Shown: positions 26,457-36,033 of the stretch, piece by piece
Position numbering within the stretch: the stretch's first letter is position 1
Layout of the letters: each line of letters starts with the position of its first letter
Assembly: GCA_030586155.1 (NCBI GenBank)
Contig: CP130741.1
Span: forward strand, 2,350,680-2,414,679
Reading direction: 5' to 3'
Source of the DNA: Eubacteriaceae bacterium ES3
Lineage (GTDB): Bacteria > Bacillota > Clostridia > Eubacteriales > Eubacteriaceae
DNA: 64,000 nt
The notes under the pieces: generated by a model
Database searches by the model: none
What the model was told of the DNA's origin: nothing
The model's input: only the letters and a program-made list of their open reading frames with translations
Translations under genes and position numbers: made by a program

Positions 26457-26487
26457 AACGCTCCTCCAATTATTATGTCAAATTATT

Positions 26488-26516
26488 TTATCATAACAAT
26501 AAAATCTTAGCATCAA
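26488..26516 (-). promoter_or_regulatory. Promoter of regulator copy 1 with dyad over the -10
   Basis: TTGATG (26511-26516), a 17-base spacer and TGATAA (26488-26493). The shared motif TTATTGTTATGATAA (26488-26502) overlaps the -10 and half the spacer, an arrangement expected of an autorepressor. Confidence 0.68.
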
Positions 26517-26599
26517 TCCACATAATAGGCAAGTCCTTTGACCTTAAGCGTAGTTATAATTATTCAAAATGATGTTATCTATAAACTTTTAAGTTCTTT

Positions 26600-27415
26600 T
26601 TAATTACAGACGCCATACAAAACCGCTTCTAAGACACTGCCTGCTATACACCTGGCTTTATCAGATATGGTGAAGCAATTTTTCAATTCCTCAGTTCGTG
26701 GATCGATATCAGCAATTTTAAAACCTTGTGTTACATTATATCCGTCACGAATTAAGCCACGGATAATGCCCGAAATTGAGGCTTCCACCGGATGAGCTCC
26801 ATCACTGTTTTCAATAATCGCGATTTCCTGGCCTTTTGTTACTGCATCACCGATGCTCTTAACATTTCTGATTAACCCCTGATGTGAAGCATGAATCACT
26901 CGATCGCTGGTATGGCCTGCAATGCTGCCTGGAATACCGGTATTGGCGATTGCTGTTCCCTTTCGAATGATACGACCAAGGTTATGTCCTCGCATAGTTT
27001 CAATCACCACATCTACATCTACACCTGCGGTAAAACCCGGTCCCAAAGCAATTGTCAAGGGTGCCATCTCATAATCTGTCCCCAGATTTTTTTTCGCCAG
27101 AATTGCGTCGACGACAACTTGAGGTTTTAGTCTGCTAATCCACAATCCCTGAGGATCAATAAGAACCGGAATATTTCTCTCAGACAAGGTTCTTTCGATT
27201 TCAGATGCAGTATCAACATGAATCGCCTTTACTCCTTCAATAGTCGCCTGTCCATCGTAAACAGCTTCAGAGAATGATACCTGCCGCCTGATAGCAGAAG
27301 GTTCTTCCACCTCCAGCACAACCACTTTAAAACCGCTGGAATGCAGTCTGTGAATCGTACCAGTAGCGATATCACCTCCGCCTCTAACAACTATTAAAAC
27401 ATCTTTTAGCTTCAT
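26600..27415 (-). CDS. yqeB: Selenium-dependent Mo hydroxylase system protein YqeB
   Basis: A 271-residue EF2563/YqeB-family protein. Seen: VVRGGGDIATGTIHRLHSSGF, a Rossmann-like nucleotide-binding start; IRRQVSFSEAVYDG; APLTIALGPGFTAGVDVDVVIETMRGHNLGR, the family core; and a biotinyl-lipoyl-like C-terminal half (ENSDGAHPVEASISGIIRGLIRDG). YqeB tracks with SelD in genomes that have selenium-dependent Mo hydroxylases and lack other selenium uses, so it is presumed to mature the Se-Mo cofactor. ATG 27415 follows AGGAGG; it is the last gene of the eleven-gene operon. Confidence 0.9.
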   Translation of the reverse strand: MKLKDVLIVVRGGGDIATGTIHRLHSSGFKVVVLEVEEPSAIRRQVSFSEAVYDGQATIEGVKAIHVDTASEIERTLSERNIPVLIDPQGLWISRLKPQVVVDAILAKKNLGTDYEMAPLTIALGPGFTAGVDVDVVIETMRGHNLGRIIRKGTAIANTGIPGSIAGHTSDRVIHASHQGLIRNVKSIGDAVTKGQEIAIIENSDGAHPVEASISGIIRGLIRDGYNVTQGFKIADIDPRTEELKNCFTISDKARCIAGSVLEAVLYGVCN

Positions 27416-27447
27416 GATCCCTCCTGACCACTTCAATCCACCTTCCG

Positions 27448-28632
27448 TTAAACGAGATATGCTTCCATAATACCCATGTAAGACTCAACGGCACCGGTCA
27501 ACTGACCAAGTTCGATGTACTCATCGATGGTATGAGCCAGTTTCTCATCAGACGGCCCCAAACCAATTGTCTCAATTCCCGCTTCTCCCGCATAATGGCT
27601 GCCGTTAGTGCAGAAGTTGTAATAGGTCACTTGCGGTTTGAAACCTTTGTCTTCAAGATGCTTTTTAACAGTCTGAACAGTTTCTGAATTTTCATCCATC
27701 AGCCATCCAGGAAAGAAACGCTCGCCTTTTATCTTTTCACCAGTATAGCAATCTTCTTCGCCAACAGCAAAAGAAACTTTGGCATCAACCTCTTTGTCTT
27801 CCGCGGACAGGGCATCAATCACAGCCTGAATGGGTGCCAGCACGCTTTCTTTGGTATCCCCAACCAGTAGTCGTCGGTCATAAGTTGCCTTGCAGTAAGA
27901 CGGTACAACCGATGCACCTGGATAAGGACTTGATTTGATATCAGTCAGTTCCAGAATCCCTTTGCCCAGAATCGGATGGACCGGTGCTTCGATTTCTCGG
28001 ATTGCCCCAATCACCTTAGCCATTGCATAGACCGCGTTTTTACCAGCCTCTGGACTGGCCGAATGGGCCGGTACACCAAATGTTTCCACAACCACTTCGC
28101 CTCGTCCCCGCTGTCCAATCTTTAGATTTAAGTTGGAAGCTTCGCCAATTACCACCAGGTCCGGCTGAACCGACTCACTCATCTTTCTGGCTGCGATTCC
28201 TTCAAAGCACTCTTCATGAACAATCCCTGCCACATATATTTCACCAGGAAATTGCTTCTGAGTCTTTTTAGCAAACTGAGCTGCCGCACTGGCCATAGCA
28301 GCAATAGCCCCTTTCATGTCCGAAGTTCCTCTTCCATACAGACGATCTTCCACTATTTCGCCAGCAAAAGGGTCCTTGCTCCAATCAGCCAGATCTCCAA
28401 CAGGCACCGTATCCATATGTCCATCGAAAAGGATTTTTTTCCCTGGTGCGTTTCCTTTTATAACACCATAAATGTTGCCATAGGCATCGACGACAGCATT
28501 ATCAAATCCGTTATCATTAAAAAAGTTCTCCAGGACACCAGCCACACCGCTTTCATTGCCTGAATAAGACTCCTGCCTAATCAGGTCCTGACAAAGTCCG
28601 ATCACCTGTGATTTCTGTTCTTCATTTAACAT
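27448..28632 (-). CDS. ygeY: YgeY-type M20-family amidohydrolase
   Basis: A 394-residue di-metal M20 peptidase/deacylase of the YgeY selenium-linked group. LFDGHMDTVPVGD holds the first metal ligands and catalytic aspartate; YGRGTSDMKGAIAAM supplies the bridging aspartate; AGIVHEECFEGIA carries the catalytic glutamate; GQRGRGEVVVETFGVPAHSA and TYYNFCTNGSHYAGEAGIETIGLGP follow. In purine clusters it probably cleaves an acyl or carbamoyl group from a ring-opened intermediate on the way to 2,3-diaminopropionate. The ATG at 28632 has AGGAGG upstream; ygeX ends 11 bases before it. Confidence 0.9.
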   Translation of the reverse strand: MLNEEQKSQVIGLCQDLIRQESYSGNESGVAGVLENFFNDNGFDNAVVDAYGNIYGVIKGNAPGKKILFDGHMDTVPVGDLADWSKDPFAGEIVEDRLYGRGTSDMKGAIAAMASAAAQFAKKTQKQFPGEIYVAGIVHEECFEGIAARKMSESVQPDLVVIGEASNLNLKIGQRGRGEVVVETFGVPAHSASPEAGKNAVYAMAKVIGAIREIEAPVHPILGKGILELTDIKSSPYPGASVVPSYCKATYDRRLLVGDTKESVLAPIQAVIDALSAEDKEVDAKVSFAVGEEDCYTGEKIKGERFFPGWLMDENSETVQTVKKHLEDKGFKPQVTYYNFCTNGSHYAGEAGIETIGLGPSDEKLAHTIDEYIELGQLTGAVESYMGIMEAYLV

Positions 28633-28643
28633 AGTATTCCTCC

Positions 28644-29840
28644 TTATGGTCTTGGATACAGACCGTCCCAAACGATACTGCGATAGTTGTCTTTGTCTGT
28701 ATCCCCTTCAGTGCTGATAAAAAGCAGTGAAGAGTTTTCATTAATACCAAGCTCTTCCTTAATACTTAAAAACTTGGGGTTGGTCAGAATCTCATAGGCT
28801 GCTCCCAAACCAGCGGCCCCACTCTCTCCTGACACGATCCTGCTATCATCGCCTTCCGGTGATGACAGGACACGCATTCCCTGAGCCGCAACATAGTCAT
28901 CGCAGGCAAGGTAATGATCAGCATAAGCTCTAAGAATATCGATACCTACCGTTACCGGCTCGCCACAAGCGAGACCAGCCATAATCGTATCCATATCACC
29001 ATCAACCACATGAATCTGGCCGTCATTGGCTTTCATCGTTTTATAGATACAAGCTGCTTCAGTTGGTTCCACAATAATGATTTGTGGTTTATCTTCACCA
29101 TAAACTGAAGCCAGGAATCCAGTTACCGCTGAGGCAAAAGATCCTACACCAGCTTGAAGAAAGACATGGGACGGCTTCTTACCGTCTAACTGCTGATAGA
29201 TTTCATATGCCAGGGTCATATAACCCTGGATGATGTGAGTTGGGATGGTTTCGTAACCTGGCCAGGAAGTGTCCTGAACCATAACCCAGCCATTGTCGTT
29301 GGCATTTTGACTAGCTAGTCTTACAGCATCATCATAATTCATATCGGTTATTGAAGCATCTGCCCCTTCGCTGCGAATGTTGTCCAACCGTTCCTGAGCA
29401 CTACCCTTTGGCATGTAAATCACACATTTTTGCTGCAACTGGTTGGCCGTCCAGGCCACCCCTCTACCATGGTTACCATCGGTAGCCGAAATGAAAGTCA
29501 GATCGCCCAGACGGTCTTTAACTTCACTGGAGATCATTCGTTCAAAACTCAAATTTTCGATTGGCTCACCCAGTTTTTCAGCAATATACTGGCCGATGGC
29601 GTAAGATCCGCCAAGCACCTTAAAAGCATTAAGACCGAAACGGTAGGATTCATCCTTAACATGGATTTCTCCCACACCAAGCTGACTGGCAAGGGATGAC
29701 AATTCCCTTAACGGGGTCTCCTCATAAGCCGGAAAAGTCCGATGATAACCGACGACTTTCTCCGCGACTTCCATACTGACATGGTCAAGCCCCGGTTTAT
29801 TATTTTTTTCATCACTGCGATGTACAATCTCTATAGACAT
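28644..29840 (-). CDS. ygeX: Diaminopropionate ammonia-lyase
   Basis: A 398-residue fold-type II PLP lyase converting 2,3-diaminopropionate to pyruvate and two ammonia via 2-aminoacrylate. HVKDESYRFGLNAFKVLGGSYA carries the PLP lysine; SATDGNHGRGVAWTANQL, VQDTSWPGYETIPTHIIQGY and LQAGVGSFASAVTGFLAS are family signatures, the last being the PLP phosphate site. The length matches E. coli YgeX/DpaL. It lies between the fused Mo hydroxylase and ygeY in one operon, and is the likely final carbon-releasing step of purine breakdown here. Confidence 0.95.
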   Translation of the reverse strand: MSIEIVHRSDEKNNKPGLDHVSMEVAEKVVGYHRTFPAYEETPLRELSSLASQLGVGEIHVKDESYRFGLNAFKVLGGSYAIGQYIAEKLGEPIENLSFERMISSEVKDRLGDLTFISATDGNHGRGVAWTANQLQQKCVIYMPKGSAQERLDNIRSEGADASITDMNYDDAVRLASQNANDNGWVMVQDTSWPGYETIPTHIIQGYMTLAYEIYQQLDGKKPSHVFLQAGVGSFASAVTGFLASVYGEDKPQIIIVEPTEAACIYKTMKANDGQIHVVDGDMDTIMAGLACGEPVTVGIDILRAYADHYLACDDYVAAQGMRVLSSPEGDDSRIVSGESGAAGLGAAYEILTNPKFLSIKEELGINENSSLLFISTEGDTDKDNYRSIVWDGLYPRP

Positions 29841-29870
29841 TATTTCTTTACTCCTTTGCTGATATCTGAT

Positions 29871-32633
29871 TTATTTCTGGTCATTCTTATTAAGACTTGC
29901 CAAAACCGCATCAGCAGTTACCGGCAGGTCATTATATTCTTTTTCCATCCCATTAGCCACCGCATTAACGATTGCGCTTAAGGATGGAACCACCGCACAC
30001 TCCCCAATACTCTTGCCGCCAAAGGGACCGGAAGCTTCATTCGAATTAATAAATCCGGCCTTGATATGAGGCATATCCATTGCTCTCGGAATCGTATAAT
30101 TTTTGAAATTCCGATTAGTGACCTTGCCCTGATTATCATAGATAATTCCCTCTGAAAGGGCCTGACCCATTCCCATCTGAATGCCGCCTTCTACCTGTCC
30201 TTCCAGACCCAGCGGATTCAGCGGCTTGCCCACATCATGAATTGCGACATATTTAAGAACTTTTATGGCTCCTGTCTGAGTATCGATTTGAACTTTTACA
30301 AAATGGGCCCCGTATGAAACGGCATTAGCTTCAGCTGAAAAGGTATCTGATTCGCAGATATCTTTGCCATGTTTTTCATGAGCATGGATAACCAGGTCAC
30401 CGATGCTGGCTTTCGTTTTAAAATCTCTAACACTAACTGCTTCGTTATTGATGAAGTCCACATCTTTAACCGGTATATCCAGATATTCTGCGGCATATTT
30501 TTCCAAAGTTTCTCGAACTTTGACCGCTGTTACTCGGGCAGCCTGGGCCGAAATATAGGTGCCACGACTGGCATAAGCGCCAACATCAAAGAGAGTCGTT
30601 TCCGTATCAGCTTCGTGACAGGCGATTCGATCCATTGTGATCCCTAAAACTTCAGAGATAGCCATGGCCTGGAGAGTACTGGAACCATTACCCATATCCG
30701 ATACACCGGTGAAGAATGTCGCCGAACCATCTTCATTCAGCTTGATCATAATGCCCGTTGTGTCAGCCATAACATTGAATAAGCCGTTGCCGTGGGCCCC
30801 GAGTGCCATTCCAACACCGATTCTATAACGGCCATTTTCCTGCTTGGATGCTGCCATTGTCGCCATTTCATCGGCCCATGAAAAATCTTCTTTTCCTTTT
30901 ATGACACAATCCTTTGCTCTGGCATTACCAACATTCATCACCCCATCAGATTCCAGATCCCATGGATCTACCAGGTTTAACAGCTGGAGATCTGTTATAT
31001 CCTTATTCAGCTCATGGGCAATCCGGTTAAGTTGCCGTTGTTGGGCGAAAAATCCCTGGGGCGAGCCAAACCCTCTCATCGCTGCCGCAACTGGTGTGTT
31101 GGTATAGACCGGCTGAGCATTAATCCGGATATTTTTATTCTTATGAACTTTTAGAAATTTACCGCTCATAGCCCAGGCAACGCTGGTGGAACAGCTGGTG
31201 TGGGCACCGGCATTAACAACGGCCTGGATATCCTGGGCGATAATACGTCCCTCTTCATCCACTCCAGTCTTAACTTTAACATCCATCGCATGGCGAATTC
31301 GTGATGAAGCAATGTCTTCCCGACGAGTATAAACCAGCTTGACCGGCTTCATCGCTTTCATCGAAAGCAGGGCTGCAACGGGCTCTGTCACCAGGTCCAC
31401 TTTGCCGCCGAAGCCGCCGCCAATAGCCGGTCGAATCACTCGGATCTTATTCATTGACATGCCGAAAATTCGCGACAGGTTGGAACGCTGTCCAAAGACA
31501 TCCTGGGTTGGTGTGTAGACCGTCAATTTACCGCTGATATCATATTGAGCAATTGAAACGTGGGGTTCCATGGCACTGTGATGAATCGGCTGCAGTGAAT
31601 AAGTATCTTCGAAGACATGGGACGCTTTGGCCATTTGACCATCCACATCACCAGTCTCAATAACCGCCGGGTCCAAACAATTACCAAAGTCATGTATCTG
31701 GTAAGCATCTTCCTTCATCGCTTCCTTGGGATCTAGATAATAAGGAAGCATTTCATACTCCACGTCAATCAGCTTGACCGCCGCTTCAGCAATCTCAATT
31801 GATGTTGCTGCAACGGCCGCTACCTTATCGCCAACGTAACGAACAATCTGATCAAAGACCAATTCGCTGGGACTGGCATCTTTATCCTCCGCATTACTGT
31901 TAAAGCGAACATCCGGAGAATCTTTGTAGCAAACAACTGCTTCAACACCCTCCAAAGCTTCTGCTTTACTGGTATCAATGCTGATGATTTTTGCATGGGG
32001 ATGGGGGCTGAAAAGCACCTTTGCATGAAGCATTCCTGGTAGTACAATATCCCCGGTATATTTAAGGCTCCCAGTTGCTTTAAGGTCTGCATCGATAACC
32101 GCTACCCCACGACCAATCGTACCTTTTGTCGATGCAGCTGTGACTGCTGCCTCCATGACCTGGTCCTCATGTCTCATCACTCTGGCTGCCTGCTGAATTG
32201 CTTTAACAACCTTGGCATAACCTGTACATCGACAAAGATTGCCATTAATCGCTTGCCGAATTTCATCTTCAGTGGGATCAGGATTCCGGTCAAGAAATGC
32301 CTTAATCACCATGATAATTCCCGGTGTACAGAAACCGCACTGAATAGCCCCATTGTCGATAAAAGCCTTTTGAATCGGATGCAGATCGGTGCCCTTTGAA
32401 AGACCTTCAATGGTTTCAACCGTTTTGTCTTTAACATTTTTGACGAGTGTTGTACATGATCTGACCGCTTCCCCATCCAGAATGACGGTACAGGCACCAC
32501 AATCTCCCGTGCTGCAGCCGCATTTGGTGCCAGTCAGTCCGACTACTTCTCTGATGACATACATCAGTGTCCAGTTTGGTTTTGCCAGAATCTGATGTTT
32601 TTTTCCGTTGATTGTCAGTATGTAACTTTCCAT
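29871..32633 (-). CDS. Fused [2Fe-2S]/molybdenum hydroxylase (XdhD-like)
   Basis: A 920-residue xanthine oxidase-family enzyme with two fused parts. Residues 1-155: plant-type [2Fe-2S] (GTKCGCSTGDCGACTV) and the second helical cluster (IQCGFCTPG...NLCRCTGY). Residues ~175-920: Mo-binding domains with GGGFGGK, RGFGSPQGFF and FGGKSIGECAVVP, whose glutamate is the catalytic base. The layout and length match E. coli XdhD, linked to purine hydroxylation. No FAD domain is present or encoded nearby. ATG 32633 is preferred over 32639 because AAGGAG is 7 bases away. Whether it acts on C2 or C8 cannot be read from sequence. Confidence 0.92.
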   Translation of the reverse strand: MESYILTINGKKHQILAKPNWTLMYVIREVVGLTGTKCGCSTGDCGACTVILDGEAVRSCTTLVKNVKDKTVETIEGLSKGTDLHPIQKAFIDNGAIQCGFCTPGIIMVIKAFLDRNPDPTEDEIRQAINGNLCRCTGYAKVVKAIQQAARVMRHEDQVMEAAVTAASTKGTIGRGVAVIDADLKATGSLKYTGDIVLPGMLHAKVLFSPHPHAKIISIDTSKAEALEGVEAVVCYKDSPDVRFNSNAEDKDASPSELVFDQIVRYVGDKVAAVAATSIEIAEAAVKLIDVEYEMLPYYLDPKEAMKEDAYQIHDFGNCLDPAVIETGDVDGQMAKASHVFEDTYSLQPIHHSAMEPHVSIAQYDISGKLTVYTPTQDVFGQRSNLSRIFGMSMNKIRVIRPAIGGGFGGKVDLVTEPVAALLSMKAMKPVKLVYTRREDIASSRIRHAMDVKVKTGVDEEGRIIAQDIQAVVNAGAHTSCSTSVAWAMSGKFLKVHKNKNIRINAQPVYTNTPVAAAMRGFGSPQGFFAQQRQLNRIAHELNKDITDLQLLNLVDPWDLESDGVMNVGNARAKDCVIKGKEDFSWADEMATMAASKQENGRYRIGVGMALGAHGNGLFNVMADTTGIMIKLNEDGSATFFTGVSDMGNGSSTLQAMAISEVLGITMDRIACHEADTETTLFDVGAYASRGTYISAQAARVTAVKVRETLEKYAAEYLDIPVKDVDFINNEAVSVRDFKTKASIGDLVIHAHEKHGKDICESDTFSAEANAVSYGAHFVKVQIDTQTGAIKVLKYVAIHDVGKPLNPLGLEGQVEGGIQMGMGQALSEGIIYDNQGKVTNRNFKNYTIPRAMDMPHIKAGFINSNEASGPFGGKSIGECAVVPSLSAIVNAVANGMEKEYNDLPVTADAVLASLNKNDQK

Positions 32634-32648
32634 ACTCATGCTCCTTAT

Positions 32649-33269
32649 CTACAGGGATTTACCCTGGCTCAACCAGGTCGCCGTTTTTGCCAGCCTGGTT
32701 CCCAAACCTTTTGCGTTATCTAGTCCAAAGGGATCATCCATCGTTGTCGAACCATCCCCTGGACTCCAAAGTGATGTTCCGGCGTAACCTGCACCACCGC
32801 TGTTGCAGACAGTGATTCCCTGGGTATGGTAGAAATTATGAATGGACTGAATGACCGCTTCCTGACCACCGTTTCTGGTGCCGCCAACAGACATGGCCGC
32901 ACCGGCTTTACGGATAAAGAAATCAGGCCTGGTCATACCAATACTCCATGATGAGCGAAAACGGCTGAAGAATGCAGCCAATTGCGGCGTATAGTTCATA
33001 TCATATACCGGTGAGATAATCAGAATCCCATCCGCTTCATAAAATTTATCGTAGAGCGGTGCCATATCATCTTCATAAACAGTACAACGATCCGCCTTAT
33101 CTTTTAAGCATTTGTTACAGTGGATACAGGGCGCAATTTTCTTTCCCTTTAATTCAACCAGTTCAGTTTCAACCCCCTGAATCTGAGCCGCACTTTCCAT
33201 TGCCGCAACCAGTGCCGTATAAGATGATTTCTTTCTTGGACTGGCGCATATTCCTAATATCTTTGTCAT
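32649..33269 (-). CDS. Iron-sulfur flavoprotein-like FMN reductase
   Basis: A 206-residue flavodoxin-fold protein. GICASPRKKSSYTALVAA is the FMN phosphate loop of the NADPH-dependent FMN reductase superfamily, and IISPVYDMNYTPQL lines the isoalloxazine. After the second strand lies C48-x2-C51-x2-C54-x7-C62 (CIHCNKC...C), the compact motif that binds [4Fe-4S] in Isf-type flavoproteins. It is placed between two Mo hydroxylases (9 and 32 base gaps), neither of which has an FAD subunit, so it is a good candidate for their one/two-electron exchange partner. NAD(P)H use is uncertain. Confidence 0.83.
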   Translation of the reverse strand: MTKILGICASPRKKSSYTALVAAMESAAQIQGVETELVELKGKKIAPCIHCNKCLKDKADRCTVYEDDMAPLYDKFYEADGILIISPVYDMNYTPQLAAFFSRFRSSWSIGMTRPDFFIRKAGAAMSVGGTRNGGQEAVIQSIHNFYHTQGITVCNSGGAGYAGTSLWSPGDGSTTMDDPFGLDNAKGLGTRLAKTATWLSQGKSL

Positions 33270-33301
33270 TTGAATTTCTCCTTTTTATCACATATTATTC
33301 T

Positions 33302-35560
33302 TTATTTTTTATTGAACACTGCCAGAATCCGTTCTTCATTGGCCGGCAGATCATTAATCTCATAACCGATAGCATTACTAACCGCATTAACCACAGCTGG
33401 TCCTGCCGGCACTACCGGCGATTCCCCCAGACTTTTGGCACCAAATGGTCCACCATCTTCGCCTTCTTCTATAAAGCCGAGCAGAAGCTCCGGCATCTGG
33501 CTGGCATTCATCATATTAAATCGCTTCAGCGTACTTGTCAAAGTCTTGCCTTTTTCATCAACCTTCATTCCTTCATACAAACCATATCCGATACCCATCT
33601 GGATACCACCTGCCAGCTGCCCTTCCAAAGCCATTGGATTCAAAGCTCTGCCAACATCATGAACAGCTGCGTATTTTAAAACTTGCGTTTTTCCAGTTTG
33701 AGTATCAACGCTTACCATGGCAATATGGAAGCCATAACTGTACGGACCGGAAGCTGCGGCATGAGTTTCCGAAACACAGATTTCCCGCATCGAGTTTTTC
33801 TGGCAGTTCTTCATGACTTCTTTGACCGAGACCTGTTTGTCCGGTTCAGAAATCAGACAAGCCATATTGTTGCTGATTTCGATATTGTCGGGAGTGGTTT
33901 GCAGCAGTTTCGCCGCTTCAATTTTTAATTCTTCTTTTAACTTAGAAGCTACTTTATAAGCTGCCTGACCAACAACAAAGACCCCGCGGCTGGCATAATC
34001 ACCAAGATGCCACAAGCAGGCATCGGTATCCGCTTCCACTGCATCGATTTTATCAAGGGAAAGGCCTGCCACTTCGGCGACAATCGCCATCTGAGCCCCA
34101 ACGTTGTCATTTCCCATATCATGGGCCCCGGTATAAAGGATAGCCGAACCGTCTTCGTTCATCTTAACCATTAGGGTGGTTACATCCCGATGAGCACCAA
34201 AACAACTGTTTCCATGAAGACCGGCCGCCATACCGACGCCAATTTTATATCGGTCATTACTTGACGCTTTTGCTTCAGCCAGCGCTTTTTCCAGACCAAA
34301 ATCAGCAATTGCTTTTTCCAGACAGTCCAGAGGTCTCGGATTGCCGATTGGTGACTTGAACTTGGGATCAAGGCTATCCGGTTTAACCAGGTTGCTTCGA
34401 TAAAGAGTCACCGGATCGATTCCCAGGGACATGCTGATTCTGTTCATCAATCGCTCAATCCCAAAGAAGGCCTGGGGACTACCATAACCTCGCATGGCAC
34501 CGGCAACCGGTGTATTGGTGTAGACTGTCCGCCCCTGAAAACGCATGTTCTCAACCTGATACAGTTTAAAAACTTTATGCGAGGAAGCACCCAGGACGTT
34601 CAAGGCACTGGAGGCATAGGCTCCGGTATTATGGGTCATATCCATGTCAACAGCTGTCAGCCGGCCTTCATTAGTAACCCCAATTCTGACTCTCGAACGG
34701 CTGGCGTGACGAACACGGGTTGAAATCATCGTTTCTCTTCGGTTGTAGACCAGCTTCACCGGTTTGCGGCACATTTTCGATAAAACAGCGGCCACCGGTT
34801 CCAGTGTTACTTCAAGCTTGCCGCCAAAACCACCGCCAATAGCCGGGCTGTTAATTCGTACTTTATTATAGGGCAGGTCAAACAGGTCCGAGAAAATGCA
34901 CCTGAAACCAAAGGAATTCTGGCAGGGTGTAAAGACCGTCAGCTTGTTGTCGTGGCGGTAATCCGCTATGGCAACGTGGGTTTCAATCGCCCCATGATGA
35001 ATAGCAGGAGTAGTAAAGGTTTCTTCAAAGATATGGTCTGCGGCCTTAAAGCCGGCTTCGATGTCACCGGCTTCGACGTCACTGGTTCCAACAATATTGC
35101 TGTCACCGTGGATTGGCACCGCCCCTTCCGCCATCGCTTCAAGAGAATCAAAAACAGCCGGCAGCTCTTCATATTCCACTTCAATCAGACCAATGGCTTT
35201 TGCTGCAATCTCCGCTGTATCTGCGGCAACAGCTGCAACCCGGTCACCGACAAAGCGAACCCTGTCATCAAAAATCCGTTCAGTTTTGGGGATATCATGT
35301 TCGATAAAACGAAGCGCGCTATTGTAACGCTTGTCCGGTGTGTTCATATGGGTGGCAATCGCTCTGACACCCTTTAATTGACTGGCTTTAGTCGTATCGA
35401 TGGAAATGATCTTTGCATGGGCATGGGGACTAAAGAGGACTTTTGCATAAAGCATACCCGGAAGCTTCATATCATCGACATAGACTTTACGTCCCGTGAC
35501 TTTAAGCGATGCGTCACGAATCGGTGTTCCTTTTCCCAGAACGTTGAATTTTTCCTCCAT
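33302..35560 (-). CDS. Molybdenum-binding subunit of a two-subunit purine hydroxylase
   Basis: A 752-residue xanthine dehydrogenase-family Mo subunit. The N-terminal a/b hammerhead domain (DASLKVTGRKVYVDDMKLPGML) is followed by Mo-binding motifs AIGGGFGGKLEV, AMRGYGSPQAFFGIERL, and GGPFGAKSLGESPVVPAG with the catalytic glutamate. It starts within the stop of the [2Fe-2S] subunit gene (TGATG), so the two are made together. In all key regions it is closest in layout to the other Mo proteins of this window, probably acting on another purine position. No FAD subunit gene follows. Confidence 0.92.
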   Translation of the reverse strand: MEEKFNVLGKGTPIRDASLKVTGRKVYVDDMKLPGMLYAKVLFSPHAHAKIISIDTTKASQLKGVRAIATHMNTPDKRYNSALRFIEHDIPKTERIFDDRVRFVGDRVAAVAADTAEIAAKAIGLIEVEYEELPAVFDSLEAMAEGAVPIHGDSNIVGTSDVEAGDIEAGFKAADHIFEETFTTPAIHHGAIETHVAIADYRHDNKLTVFTPCQNSFGFRCIFSDLFDLPYNKVRINSPAIGGGFGGKLEVTLEPVAAVLSKMCRKPVKLVYNRRETMISTRVRHASRSRVRIGVTNEGRLTAVDMDMTHNTGAYASSALNVLGASSHKVFKLYQVENMRFQGRTVYTNTPVAGAMRGYGSPQAFFGIERLMNRISMSLGIDPVTLYRSNLVKPDSLDPKFKSPIGNPRPLDCLEKAIADFGLEKALAEAKASSNDRYKIGVGMAAGLHGNSCFGAHRDVTTLMVKMNEDGSAILYTGAHDMGNDNVGAQMAIVAEVAGLSLDKIDAVEADTDACLWHLGDYASRGVFVVGQAAYKVASKLKEELKIEAAKLLQTTPDNIEISNNMACLISEPDKQVSVKEVMKNCQKNSMREICVSETHAAASGPYSYGFHIAMVSVDTQTGKTQVLKYAAVHDVGRALNPMALEGQLAGGIQMGIGYGLYEGMKVDEKGKTLTSTLKRFNMMNASQMPELLLGFIEEGEDGGPFGAKSLGESPVVPAGPAVVNAVSNAIGYEINDLPANEERILAVFNKK

Positions 35561-36033
35561 CAGTCTTCCTCCTGTAAAAGTCGCGATGCCAGCATAATAG
35601 CTTCAACGATTTTCTCATAACCTGTACAGCGACACAGATTACCATCAATAGCTTTACGGATTTCTTCTTCGGTGGGAATCGGATTTCTATCAAGTAAAGC
35701 TTTGGCCGAAATAATCATTCCAGGTGTGCAGTATCCGCACTGGACGGCGCCTGCTTCAATAAAGGCCATCTGTATGGGATGCAGGACTTCACCGCTTGAA
35801 AAGCCTTCAATGGTCATGATTTGTGCACCATCTGCTTTTTTACCCTTTATTAAACAGGACTTTTGTGCACCACCGTTAAACAGCACCATACAGGCGCCGC
35901 AATCGCCAGTTGAGCATCCACATTTGGTACCGGTCAGGCCGATGACTTCTCGCAGGATGTGGAGTAATGTCCAGTTTTTCTCGATATCCAGTTCATAAGC
36001 GTCCCCATTCACCGTCATTTTGATTGTTTCCAT
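35560..36033 (-). CDS. [2Fe-2S] subunit of purine hydroxylase
   Basis: A 157-residue ferredoxin subunit of the xanthine dehydrogenase family. The plant-type cluster is GTKCGCSTGDCGACMV plus a following cysteine (QKSCLIKG); the helical second cluster is VQCGYCTPG and NLCRCTGYEKIVEAI. It transfers electrons from the Mo centre in the subunit encoded next, with which it shares a one-base stop/start overlap. The start likewise overlaps the stop of the dipeptidase gene (TAATG). Confidence 0.94.
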   Translation of the reverse strand: METIKMTVNGDAYELDIEKNWTLLHILREVIGLTGTKCGCSTGDCGACMVLFNGGAQKSCLIKGKKADGAQIMTIEGFSSGEVLHPIQMAFIEAGAVQCGYCTPGMIISAKALLDRNPIPTEEEIRKAIDGNLCRCTGYEKIVEAIMLASRLLQEED

